From contig FR882164.1 in assembly GCA_000434935.1 (NCBI GenBank), positions 63,085 through 98,183 of the forward strand: 35,099 nt of DNA, given 5' to 3'. Position numbers and translations under genes: made by a program. The DNA comes from Bacteroides sp. CAG:709 (GTDB taxonomy: Bacteria; Bacteroidota; Bacteroidia; Bacteroidales; UBA932). Shown here one piece after another: positions 15,298-23,123 of this stretch (positions are counted from its first letter, which is position 1; each line of letters opens with the position of its first letter). The notes beneath the pieces are model-generated. The model had not been told where the DNA came from. It made no database searches and was given only the letters and a program-made list of their open reading frames with translations.

Positions 15298-15687
15298 ATG
15301 GCAAAGAAGACAACAACAGCAAAAAAGAGAGTAGTAAAAGTTGAAGCTACTGGTGAAGCTCATATTTCATCAACCTTCAATAACGTGATCATCGCTCTCA
15401 CAAACAATGTTGGCCAGGTTATCAGCTGGTCTTCAGCTGGTAAGAGCGGCTTCAGAGGCTCCAAGAAGAACACTCCGTATGCAGCTCAGGTTGCAGCAGA
15501 AGATGCTGCCAAGACTGCATTCGATGCAGGCCTCCGCAAAGTAAAGGTCTATGTTAAAGGTCCTGGTGCAGGACGTGAGTCTGCTATCAGAACAATCAAC
15601 CAGGCAGGTATTGAGGTTACCGAGATTATCGACGTTACTCCGATGCCGCACAACGGTTGCAGACCTAAAGGCCGTCGTAAAGTTTAA
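15298..15687 (+). CDS. rpsK: 30S ribosomal protein S11
   Basis: 129 residues, on the platform of the small subunit near the mRNA exit. Seen: EAHISSTFNNVIIALTN, WSSAGKSGFRGSKKNTPYAAQ, and the C-terminal MPHNGCRPKGRRKV, the full S11 signature. The N-terminus is Lys/Thr-rich. Confidence 0.98.
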   Translation: MAKKTTTAKKRVVKVEATGEAHISSTFNNVIIALTNNVGQVISWSSAGKSGFRGSKKNTPYAAQVAAEDAAKTAFDAGLRKVKVYVKGPGAGRESAIRTINQAGIEVTEIIDVTPMPHNGCRPKGRRKV

Positions 15688-15713
15688 TTTTACAGTTTTA
15701 ATGATTAATTACT

Positions 15714-16319
15714 ATGGCAAGATATACTGGACCAAGTACTAAAATCGCCCGCAAATTCGGCGAGCCGATCTATGGAGCTGATAAAGATTTCGAGAAGAGA
15801 AATTATCCTCCGGGACAGCACGGCGCAGCTAGAAAGCGTGCCAGAAAGTCTACCGAATACGGTAATCAGCTTAAAGAGAAGCAGAAAGTAAAATATATGT
15901 ACGGTGTCCTCGAAAGACAGTTCCGTAACACATACGAGAAAGCCTGCCGCATGCAGGGACAGAAAGGTGAGAACCTTCTCTTCCTTCTTGAGTCAAGACT
16001 TGACAACATCGTATACCGTCTCGGAATCGCTCCTACAAGGGCAGCAGCAAGGCAGATCGTGCGTCATTGCCACATTACCCTCAACGGTATTGTCTGCAAC
16101 ATCCCTTCTGCACAGGTTAAGGCTGGTGACGTGATCGCTGTAAGAGAGAGATCAAAGAGCCTTGAAGTAATCCAGAGCAGCGTTGCTTCTGCAAAGAAGT
16201 ATTCATGGCTGGACTTCGACGCAAAGGCGCTCTCAGGCAAGTTCCTCAATGTTCCTACCAGAACTGAGATTCCGGAGAACATTAACGAGCAGCTTATCGT
16301 CGACCTCTACTCTAAGTAA
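15714..16319 (+). CDS. rpsD: 30S ribosomal protein S4 (zinc-free)
   Basis: 201 residues, one of the two primary 16S rRNA assembly proteins, at the mRNA entry site with S5. It has no N-terminal Cys cluster, so it is the zinc-free form. Seen: YPPGQHGAARKR, LLFLLESRLDNIVYRLGIAPTR split by the S4 RNA-binding fold, and ARQIVRHCHITLNG. In many bacteria S4 also represses the alpha operon; no binding site can be asserted here. Confidence 0.98.
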   Translation: MARYTGPSTKIARKFGEPIYGADKDFEKRNYPPGQHGAARKRARKSTEYGNQLKEKQKVKYMYGVLERQFRNTYEKACRMQGQKGENLLFLLESRLDNIVYRLGIAPTRAAARQIVRHCHITLNGIVCNIPSAQVKAGDVIAVRERSKSLEVIQSSVASAKKYSWLDFDAKALSGKFLNVPTRTEIPENINEQLIVDLYSK

Positions 16320-16345
16320 TAAATTAACACCCAAAAAGAATTAAT

Positions 16346-17356
16346 ATGGCAATCTTAGCATTTCAGAAACCAGATAAGGTGATAATGCTCGAAGGAACAG
16401 ACACCGTCGGTCGTTTCGAGTTCAGGCCTCTTGAGCCTGGATATGGTCAGACCATCGGCAATGCTCTTCGTCGCATCCTGTTGTCTTCTCTGGAGGGTTT
16501 TGCTATCAGCTCGATAAAAATCTCGGGAGTGAACGATGAGTTCGATACTATTCCGGGCGTTATCGAGGGTATGCAGGACATCATCCTGAACCTCAAGCAG
16601 GTCAGACTAAAGAGGATGGTTGAGTCTGTAGACTCTGAGGTAGCAAATATCACAATTAGCGGTAAACAGGAGTTTACTGCAGAGGATATCTCCAAGGGAT
16701 TGTCTTCTTTCAAGGTGCTCAATCCTGAGTTGCACATTTGCTCTCTCGAACCTTCTGTTAAACTCGAAATCTCCCTCACAGTTACCAAAGGCCGCGGATT
16801 CGTTCCGGCTGAAGAGGAAAGGGATGAGAACACTCCTATCGGAACAATTCCGGTGGATGCCATCTACACTCCTATCCGCAAGGTAAACTGGACAGTAGAG
16901 AACTGGCGTGTCGAGCAGAAGACTGACTACGAGAAGCTTAATCTGGAGATTGTTACAGATGGTTCTATCACTCCTAATACTGCACTTCAGGACGCTGCAA
17001 ACATTCTGATTTACCACTTCAAACTCTTCACTGATGACAAGAAGCTCGCTCTTGAGAGCGCAGTCGTTCCGGATTCAAAGGAGCTTGACGAGGAATCACT
17101 CCGTATGAGGCATCTTCTTCTCAACAAACTTTCTGATCTCGGTCTTTCAGTCAGGGCATACAACTGTCTCAAGGCTGCTGAGATCGACACTCTCGCCGAC
17201 CTTGTATCTTATTCAAGGCCTGAGTTGATGAAATTCCGCAACTTCGGAAGGAAGTCACTCAATGAGATCGATCAGATGCTTGACAAGATGAAGCTTACAT
17301 TCGGAATGGATGTTACCAAGTACAATATTGAACCTAAGAAAAAGAATAACGCATAA
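16346..17356 (+). CDS. rpoA: RNA polymerase alpha subunit
   Basis: 336 residues. The N-terminal domain (about residues 1-235) holds the dimer interface and the core-assembly surface: GRFEFRPLEPGYGQTIGNALRRILLSS is the typical start, given here as GYGQTIGNALRRILLSS. The C-terminal domain (about residues 250-325) binds UP elements and activators and has LSVRAYNCLKAAEIDTLADL and NFGRKSLNEI. Complete. Followed by rplQ after 2 bases. Confidence 0.98.
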   Translation: MAILAFQKPDKVIMLEGTDTVGRFEFRPLEPGYGQTIGNALRRILLSSLEGFAISSIKISGVNDEFDTIPGVIEGMQDIILNLKQVRLKRMVESVDSEVANITISGKQEFTAEDISKGLSSFKVLNPELHICSLEPSVKLEISLTVTKGRGFVPAEEERDENTPIGTIPVDAIYTPIRKVNWTVENWRVEQKTDYEKLNLEIVTDGSITPNTALQDAANILIYHFKLFTDDKKLALESAVVPDSKELDEESLRMRHLLLNKLSDLGLSVRAYNCLKAAEIDTLADLVSYSRPELMKFRNFGRKSLNEIDQMLDKMKLTFGMDVTKYNIEPKKKNNA

Positions 17357-17358
17357 TC

Positions 17359-17868
17359 ATGAGGCATAATAAAGCAATCAATCATCTTGGTCGCAAGAGT
17401 GGTCATCGCAAAGCTCTCCTTGCAAACATGGCGAACTCTCTTATCCTTCATAAGAGAATCACCACAACACTTGCAAAGGCTAAAGCTCTCAAGACATATC
17501 TTGAGCCGCTCATCACCAAGTCAAAAGACGATTCTACTCACTCTCGTCGTATCGTCTTCAGTTATCTCAAGGACAAGACTGCTGTAGCAGAGCTTTTCCG
17601 TACAATTGCCCCTAAGATTGCTGACCGTCCGGGCGGATACCTCCGTGTCCTCCACGTCGGCTTCAGACAGGGTGATGGTTCTGAGATGGCTCTTATTGAG
17701 TTCGTTGATTTCAACGAGGCTGCTATCGCTTCCGAGGCTTCCAAGAAAGAGGCCAAGAAGACAACTCGCCGTAGCCGTGCAAAGAAGGCAGAAGCTGCTC
17801 CGGCAGCTGAAGCTCCTGCAACAGAGGCACCTGCAGCAGAAGTTGAAGAGGCTCCTAAAGCTGAGTAA
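17359..17868 (+). CDS. rplQ: 50S ribosomal protein L17 with an Ala/Glu-rich tail
   Basis: 169 residues; the core L17 fold is about 115-120. Seen: MRHNKAINHLGRKSGHRKALLANMANSL given as HLGRKSGHRKALL, then RITTTLAKAKALK and GGYLRVLHVGFRQGDGSEMALIEF. The remaining about 40 residues are a low-complexity tail of Lys, Arg, Ala, Glu and Pro (KAEAAPAAEAPATEAPAAEV). Such tails on L17 are common in Bacteroidota and are probably disordered at the ribosome surface. Last gene of the block. Confidence 0.97.
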   Translation: MRHNKAINHLGRKSGHRKALLANMANSLILHKRITTTLAKAKALKTYLEPLITKSKDDSTHSRRIVFSYLKDKTAVAELFRTIAPKIADRPGGYLRVLHVGFRQGDGSEMALIEFVDFNEAAIASEASKKEAKKTTRRSRAKKAEAAPAAEAPATEAPAAEVEEAPKAE

Positions 17869-17896
17869 TCAGGAAATAAGACCTGATATAGTAAAG

Positions 17897-17927
17897 GCAC
17901 TGACGATTGAATTCGCCGGTGCTTTTT
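17897..17927 (+). terminator. Intrinsic terminator of the ribosomal block
   Basis: GCACTG (17897-17902) pairs with CGGTGC (17917-17922), one G-T pair included, followed directly by five T and a second T-run. It is 28 bases past the rplQ stop. The loop is 14 bases, so the stem is of moderate strength. Confidence 0.65.
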
Positions 17928-17978
17928 CGTTTTTGCAGGAAAAATGTAGGCAAAAGCATGATTATTCGAAAAAAATTC

Positions 17979-17986
17979 TAACTTTG
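17979..17986 (+). promoter_or_regulatory. -7 element of the hppA promoter
   Basis: TAACTTTG, exact TAnnTTTG match. No TTTG -33 element is evident at 17-23 bases upstream, so another -33 sequence or an activator would be needed. The transcript would start near 17990-17993. Confidence 0.6.
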
Positions 17987-17987
17987 T

Positions 17988-18050
17988 ATTAAACGAAAGG
18001 CGCGACTTTCGGAACGAAAGTTAGAAACGTTTCATATGATTTCGTTTAAT
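17988..18050 (+). ncRNA. Structured leader before hppA
   Basis: An 11-bp perfect stem (17988-17998 with 18040-18050; ATTAAACGAAA with TTTCGTTTAAT) encloses a 6-bp hairpin CTTTCG-gaa-CGAAAG (18006-18020) and the palindrome GAAACGTTTC (18024-18033). CGAAAG at 17994-17999 could pair with the same CTTTCG (18006-18011), giving an alternative fold. It lies just after the promoter and 25 bases before the start codon. I match it to no known riboswitch; calling it an RNA element is inference. Confidence 0.45.
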
Positions 18051-18074
18051 AATTAATAACACATACCATTGTTT

Positions 18075-20261
18075 ATGAATTCACTATTCTATTTGGTTCC
18101 GGCGGCAGCTGTGACAGCATTGTTTTTCGCCTGGTTGTTTTTTCATCAGATGATGAAAGAAAGTGAGGGAACGGTAACTATGAAGGAAATTGCACAATAC
18201 GTCAGAGACGGTGCAATGGCCTATCTGAAACAGCAGTACAAGGTAGTTACTATCGTATTCATTGTTCTTGCCGTATTCTTCTCGATTCTCGCGTACGGAT
18301 TTCACATTCAGAACCCTTGGGTGCCGTTCGCATTCCTTACCGGCGGTTTCTTCTCCGGCCTTGCCGGCTTTATCGGAATGAAAACCGCCACCTACGCTTC
18401 CGCACGTACGGCCAATGCCGTTTCACGCTCTCTCAATGCCGGACTCAAACTGGCATTCCGTTCGGGAGCCGTCATGGGACTTACGGTAGTGGGACTCGGC
18501 CTTCTGGACATTTCGGTATGGTATTTCGTTTTGAAATGTTTCGTGGGAGAACCCGACTCGTCCCAGACACTTGTAACCATCACTACCACAATGCTTACAT
18601 TCGGTATGGGAGCATCCACCCAGGCGCTCTTCGCGCGTGTCGGAGGCGGTATATATACGAAAGCAGCTGACGTGGGAGCGGACATCGTAGGAAAAGTCGA
18701 AGCCGACATTCCGGAAGATGACCCTAGAAACCCTGCCACCATTGCCGACAACGTAGGTGACAACGTAGGTGATGTTGCAGGAATGGGTGCCGACCTCTAC
18801 GAATCATATTGCGGAGCAATCCTCGCCACGATGGCACTTGGCGCTTCCGCATTCTTCGGAGACATTGAAGGCCAGACACGTGCGGTACTTGCTCCTATGT
18901 GCATTGCATCAGTCGGAGTCATACTGTCAGTGCTTGGAATCTTTGCCGTCCGCACCAAGGAAGGGGCGGGCCTGCAGGACCTTCTCGGGTCCCTGAGCCG
19001 AGGGACCAACCTCAGTGCAGGACTTATTGCAGTGGTGTCTTTCGGAATATTCTATCTCCTCGGATTCGCCAACTGGTGGCAACTCTCACTGTCAGTTTTG
19101 TTCGGACTTGCGGCCGGAGTCATCATCGGAAAAGCCACGGAATATTACACATCCCACTCATATAAGCCGACGCAGAAACTTGCTGAAAGCTCCCAGACAG
19201 GATCCGCGACCGTAATTATCGGCGGAATGGGCCTCGGAATGATATCTACTGCGGTTCCGGTGATTACCATCGCTGTCGCAATCCTTATGTCATATCTCTG
19301 CGCTACCGGATTCTCATTCGACCCGTCATTGATAAGCAACGGCCTTTACGGAATCAGCATCGCGGCGGTGGGAATGCTCTCGACATTGGGAATCACCCTC
19401 GCGACCGACGCTTACGGGCCTATCGCGGACAATGCCGGCGGCAATGCCCAGATGAGTGGTCTTGACCCGGAAGTCCGCCAGAAAACGGATATTCTGGATG
19501 CGCTCGGGAACACTACGGCCGCTACAGGCAAGGGCTTTGCCATAGGTTCGGCCGCATTGACAGCCCTCGCGCTTCTCGCGTCATATATCGAGGAAATCAA
19601 GATCGGTCTTGTCCATATCGGCAAAGCCACGATTGAAGTCGGCGGAGAACTTGTGGACGCTGCAACTGCGACAATACCTCAAATCGTTGAATATTATCAA
19701 GTTAACCTGATGAATCCACGAGTGCTCGTGGGCGTGTTCATCGGTGCCATGATGGCTTTCCTCTTCTGTGGTCTGACGATGAATGCAGTAGGTCGTGCCG
19801 CTCAGAAGATGGTGACGGAAGTACGCAGGCAATTTGCTGAGATCAAGGGCATATTGGAAGGAAAACAAAGACCGGACTATGCACGTTGCGTGGAAATCTC
19901 CACCCTCGGTGCGCAGCGTGAAATGATATTGCCATCCATCATTGCGATAGTCGTTCCGGTGATTACCGGTCTATGCCTCGGTGCTGCAGGTGTGATGGGT
20001 CTTCTTGTCGGCGGCCTCGGCGCAGGCTTCGTGCTGGCGATTTTCCTTGCAAACTCAGGAGGAGCCTGGGACAATGCCAAGAAATATGTCGAGGACGGAC
20101 ACTTCGGAGGAAAGAATTCGGATTGTCATAAGGCCACCATCGTAGGTGACACCGTGGGAGATCCTTTCAAAGACACATCCGGTCCTTCATTGAACATTCT
20201 CATCAAGCTTATGAGCATGGTTTCCATCGTGATGGCAGGGCTTACAGTGATGGTAGGATAG
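18075..20261 (+). CDS. hppA: Membrane-bound ion-pumping pyrophosphatase, probably K+-dependent
   Basis: 728 residues, about 16 transmembrane helices. Uses pyrophosphate hydrolysis to pump H+ and/or Na+ out of the cytoplasm. Catalytic motifs: DVGADIVGKVE (residues about 199-209), DNVGDNVGDVAGMGADL soon after, and a C-terminal GDTVGDPFKDTSGPS. The K+ determinant is GNTTAATGKG (478-487): Ala482 and Gly485 are the forms found in K+-dependent enzymes, where Lys and Thr mark K+-independent ones. The ATG at 18075 is preferred to a TTG at 18069. Whether it pumps Na+, H+ or both cannot be read with certainty. Monocistronic by context, after a structured leader. Confidence 0.96.
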   Translation: MNSLFYLVPAAAVTALFFAWLFFHQMMKESEGTVTMKEIAQYVRDGAMAYLKQQYKVVTIVFIVLAVFFSILAYGFHIQNPWVPFAFLTGGFFSGLAGFIGMKTATYASARTANAVSRSLNAGLKLAFRSGAVMGLTVVGLGLLDISVWYFVLKCFVGEPDSSQTLVTITTTMLTFGMGASTQALFARVGGGIYTKAADVGADIVGKVEADIPEDDPRNPATIADNVGDNVGDVAGMGADLYESYCGAILATMALGASAFFGDIEGQTRAVLAPMCIASVGVILSVLGIFAVRTKEGAGLQDLLGSLSRGTNLSAGLIAVVSFGIFYLLGFANWWQLSLSVLFGLAAGVIIGKATEYYTSHSYKPTQKLAESSQTGSATVIIGGMGLGMISTAVPVITIAVAILMSYLCATGFSFDPSLISNGLYGISIAAVGMLSTLGITLATDAYGPIADNAGGNAQMSGLDPEVRQKTDILDALGNTTAATGKGFAIGSAALTALALLASYIEEIKIGLVHIGKATIEVGGELVDAATATIPQIVEYYQVNLMNPRVLVGVFIGAMMAFLFCGLTMNAVGRAAQKMVTEVRRQFAEIKGILEGKQRPDYARCVEISTLGAQREMILPSIIAIVVPVITGLCLGAAGVMGLLVGGLGAGFVLAIFLANSGGAWDNAKKYVEDGHFGGKNSDCHKATIVGDTVGDPFKDTSGPSLNILIKLMSMVSIVMAGLTVMVG

Positions 20262-20313
20262 CAGCACTGTCAACGTTTGCTGTCGAAATATTTGATAATG
20301 TTAAAAATAAACG

Positions 20314-20335
20314 TTAAATTGCGTTGTTAATTTAA
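20314..20335 (+). promoter_or_regulatory. AT-rich inverted repeat before the LacI-type gene
   Basis: TTAAATT (20314-20320) and AATTTAA (20329-20335) are inverted copies 8 bases apart, about 40 bases before the regulator's start. It may be an operator for self-control, but LacI-family operators usually have a central CG, and AT-rich repeats arise easily by chance. Confidence 0.25.
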
Positions 20336-20372
20336 TTGCAATCGTTTTAATAAAAGAAAGAGGGCTTGCAGT

Positions 20373-21398
20373 ATGAAAAGAATCACTATTCGTGATGTTG
20401 CGCGTGAGGCTAAAGTGTCGGTCACGCTTGTATCATTTGTGATGAACGCAAAAAGAGATAAAGAAGGAAATCTCGATTGTCCTGTAAACGCTGAGACAGC
20501 AAAGCGCGTTTTGCAGGTTGCCCAGAAGTTAGGTTATAGAAGAAATTTTGCAGCGGCTTCACTCAGAAGCGGCCGCTCCAATTCCATAGCCGTCATTCCT
20601 AATGACATATCCAATAAATTCTTTGCCGGAATCTCCAGATGTATTGAAGACAAGGCCAAGAGTTATGGCTATACGGTACTTTTCGCCAGCTCGGATGAAA
20701 GTGCAGAGAGACTGGACAGCGTGATGGATGCTGTTCTTGCGCATAACATTGACGGTGTGATCGTTGCACCTTGCGCGGGAGGAGAAGCCGCCATCCGCAA
20801 GGCGACCGATTCCGGAGTTCCGGTGGTTCTTCTCGACAGGGATATCGAAAGCATTGAAAATGTCGGAAAAGTACTTCTGGATGACGGAGAGGCCGGAAAG
20901 ATGGCTACCGAAATGTTTATCAACCATGGCTATAAGAAGATAGAAATGATTTCCTACTCCCTGGGTATTTCCAGTCTGGAAGAGAGAGAGGCAGGATATC
21001 GTCAGGCCATGATGGACCACGACCTTTATGACAATGTTGCAGTACATTATACTTCTTATGCGAAAGCTACGGAAGACGTGCCTGCCATTATCAAAGATGC
21101 CGTTTCCAGAGGCGTGGAAGCATTGTTCCTTCCTACCTATTCATTGTCGGCACTTGTCCTTATGACCATGCGCGACATGAATCTCAAGACTCCTGAGGAT
21201 CTGGCGGTTATCGGTTTCGACGTCAGCGATATCTATCAGTTGTACTCGACATCCGTAACCCATATCGTCCAGCCGTTGAAGCAGCTCGGCGAGAAATCTG
21301 TCGATGTCCTTATCGGCATGATCCATGGAAAACCTGCCGAGAAAGTCATCCTCAAACCGGAAATGATAGAGGGCGACTCTACGAAAGCGAAGAAATAA
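20373..21398 (+). CDS. LacI/GalR-family transcriptional regulator
   Basis: 341 residues. N-terminal helix-turn-helix (ITIRDVAREAKVSVTLVSFVMN), then a short insertion (KRDKEGNLDCPV) and hinge helix region (AAASLRSGRS), followed by a periplasmic-binding-protein-like sensor domain (IAVIPNDISNKFFAGI to VIGFDVSDIYQLYSTSVTHIVQP). The VSFVMN form with the insertion occurs in a Bacteroidota subgroup of LacI regulators. The effector is unknown, probably a sugar or sugar phosphate by family. Its own terminator follows, and neither neighbour is a sugar-utilisation gene; the amino-sugar genes start 3.5 kb away, so a link to them is only a guess. Confidence 0.93.
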   Translation: MKRITIRDVAREAKVSVTLVSFVMNAKRDKEGNLDCPVNAETAKRVLQVAQKLGYRRNFAAASLRSGRSNSIAVIPNDISNKFFAGISRCIEDKAKSYGYTVLFASSDESAERLDSVMDAVLAHNIDGVIVAPCAGGEAAIRKATDSGVPVVLLDRDIESIENVGKVLLDDGEAGKMATEMFINHGYKKIEMISYSLGISSLEEREAGYRQAMMDHDLYDNVAVHYTSYAKATEDVPAIIKDAVSRGVEALFLPTYSLSALVLMTMRDMNLKTPEDLAVIGFDVSDIYQLYSTSVTHIVQPLKQLGEKSVDVLIGMIHGKPAEKVILKPEMIEGDSTKAKK

Positions 21399-21422
21399 AC
21401 TACCAATAATATTACACTAACG

Positions 21423-21458
21423 AGCCATGGTCTGACATCTTCAGTCCGTGGCTTTTTT
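21423..21458. terminator. Intrinsic terminator after the LacI-type gene
   Basis: A 12-position stem with one mismatch (GCCATGGTCTGA at 21424-21435 with TCAGTCCGTGGC at 21441-21452), a 5-base loop, and six T after it. It lies between convergent genes and mainly serves the plus strand. Confidence 0.88.
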
Positions 21459-21480
21459 GTCGTTATGTGTGATGGTAAGT

Positions 21481-22239
21481 TTATCGTCCTTGCGGCCGTA
21501 TGATGTTTCTGGCCAATGTGTTGGAACACAGGAAATCCGTCAGCTGCCTGCAGTCTGAAGACAGGATCGAATGCCTGTCGCCCTCCCACAGGATCGTGCC
21601 CTTGTGCAGGAATCCGATATTGTCCCCGATTTCCAGAATCGAATTCATGTCATGAGTGTTCATGATGGTCGTGATGCCCAGCTCCTTGGTCAATGAACTG
21701 ATTAGCTGGTCTATGACAATGGACGTCTCGGGATCAAGCCCCGAATTGGGCTCGTCGCAAAACAGATATTCCGGGTCCAATGCAATTGCACGGGCGATGC
21801 CGACACGCTTCTGCATGCCGCCGGAAAGCTCATCAGGATATTTGTCCTCCGAATCCTTGACATTTACCTTGTCCAGAAGATATCTGGCACGTTCTTTCTT
21901 CTCCGCCGGGCTCCAATCCGTGAGGAAATCCATAGGAAACATGATGTTGCCCAGCACGGTGCGGAAATCGAAAAGCGCGCTGCCCTGGAAGAGAACACCG
22001 ATTTTCTGGTGCAATGCCTTTTTCTCCGTTTCCGACATTCTGGTAAATTCCTCGTCCCCGTACCAGATCTCGCCTGAATCAGGCTCCGTGAGGCCGATCA
22101 ACATGTTGAGCAGCACTGTCTTGCCGGAACCGCTGGCTCCGATCAGCATATTGCACTCGCCGGGGCGGAAAGACATTGAAATATCCTTTAGAACCTGCTT
22201 CCCGTCGAAGCTTTTCTGAAGATTCTTGACTGTAATCAT
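21481..22239 (-). CDS. mlaF: MlaF-like ABC transporter ATP-binding protein
   Basis: 252 residues. ATPase of an MCE/Mla-type phospholipid transporter that moves lipids between inner and outer membranes. Walker A GASGSGKT (34-41), Q-loop in VLFQGSALFD, signature LSGGM (139-143), Walker B YLFCDE (158-163), and the H-loop in NTHDM. The QGSALFD and DEPNSGLDP forms are typical of MlaF. It lies 1 base after mlaE on the minus strand, so they are co-translated. No MCE-domain (MlaD) gene is adjacent. Confidence 0.9.
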   Translation of the reverse strand: MITVKNLQKSFDGKQVLKDISMSFRPGECNMLIGASGSGKTVLLNMLIGLTEPDSGEIWYGDEEFTRMSETEKKALHQKIGVLFQGSALFDFRTVLGNIMFPMDFLTDWSPAEKKERARYLLDKVNVKDSEDKYPDELSGGMQKRVGIARAIALDPEYLFCDEPNSGLDPETSIVIDQLISSLTKELGITTIMNTHDMNSILEIGDNIGFLHKGTILWEGDRHSILSSDCRQLTDFLCSNTLARNIIRPQGR

Positions 22240-22240
22240 A

Positions 22241-22987
22241 TCAATAAAGGAGAAGCTGGGTGATTATAAGGTCCGACATGAGTATCAGGATACTGGATGC
22301 CACGATAGCCTTGGTGCTGGATTTTCCCACTCCGAGAGACCCGTCCTTGGCATTGTATCCGTGATAAGAGGCGACAGATGAAATTATGAAACAGAATACC
22401 GCCGTCTTGAAACAGCTGTAGACCATGAAAAAGCCATTGAAAGAAAACTTTATGCCTGTGAAATATTTTCCGATGGGAATAATCCCCGTCGCCCATGTTA
22501 TCAATGCTCCGCCGGCGAGTCCGAGAACGAAACTGAAAAGCGTCAGCACCGGACTGAGGATGGTGGCTGCGAGAATTTTCGGGCGTGCCACGAAAGACGC
22601 GCTGTTGATACCCATCATGTCGATGGCGTCAAGCTGCTGGGTGATTCGCATGCTGCCGATTTCCGAAGCAATGCTGGACCCCATTTTGCCCGCCAGGATC
22701 AATGCTACCATTGTGGAACTGAATTCCAATATCATGCTTTCGCGCACCATATAGCCGATAAGCATCCTGTCCAGAAATGGATTTTCCATGTTGGATGCGG
22801 TCTGGATTACCAGGACACCTCCCATAAACAGGGAAATGACGCCGACGATGACAATCGACGACATCACCAGCCTGTCTGTTTCTATGATGAATTGCTTCCT
22901 GAGCATGCTTCGTTTCTCCGGTTTGCGGAACACCTGCCTGAGAAAGAGCGTGTACTTTCCTATTGAACTGAATATATTGGCTTTCAT
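22241..22987 (-). CDS. mlaE: MlaE-family ABC transporter permease
   Basis: 248 residues from MKANIFSSIGKY; an in-frame ATG 51 bases upstream is rejected because the extra residues are charged and unlike the family. About five to six hydrophobic segments and the conserved block LAGKMGSSIASEIGSMRITQQLDAIDMMG (shown in parts: GKMGSSIASEIG, EQxDAI-like QQLDAIDMMG) identify MlaE. The substrate would be phospholipid. First gene of the mlaE-mlaF pair, divergent from the YifB gene with a 136-base gap between them. Confidence 0.92.
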   Translation of the reverse strand: MKANIFSSIGKYTLFLRQVFRKPEKRSMLRKQFIIETDRLVMSSIVIVGVISLFMGGVLVIQTASNMENPFLDRMLIGYMVRESMILEFSSTMVALILAGKMGSSIASEIGSMRITQQLDAIDMMGINSASFVARPKILAATILSPVLTLFSFVLGLAGGALITWATGIIPIGKYFTGIKFSFNGFFMVYSCFKTAVFCFIISSVASYHGYNAKDGSLGVGKSSTKAIVASSILILMSDLIITQLLLY

Positions 22988-23123
22988 GTTATTTTCGTTT
23001 TTCCTTCTGTCGCGTCGAAGATAAGAAAATTTCCCCACACGGAGGAATTTTCCGCCACATATATATCTTTTTTAATTGATCCAACAGGCTTTTCCGTCGA
23101 CCTTGGCAGAAAAAATCTGAACT

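Noticed and set aside
16447..16863. Minus-strand open frame inside rpoA
   Set aside because: Shadow of the rpoA reading frame; no homology or start context. The same applies to other opposite-strand frames in the ribosomal block, hppA and the amino-sugar genes.
18069..18074. TTG start two codons earlier for hppA
   Set aside because: The ATG at 18075 gives the usual N-terminus and needs no rare start.
20263..20283. CAGCA/TGCTG pairing after hppA as a terminator
   Set aside because: Only 5 bp, 11-base loop and no T-run.
20373..21398. LacI-type regulator as controller of the amino-sugar genes
   Set aside because: Separated by 3.5 kb and three genes; no shared operator found upstream of the fusion gene.
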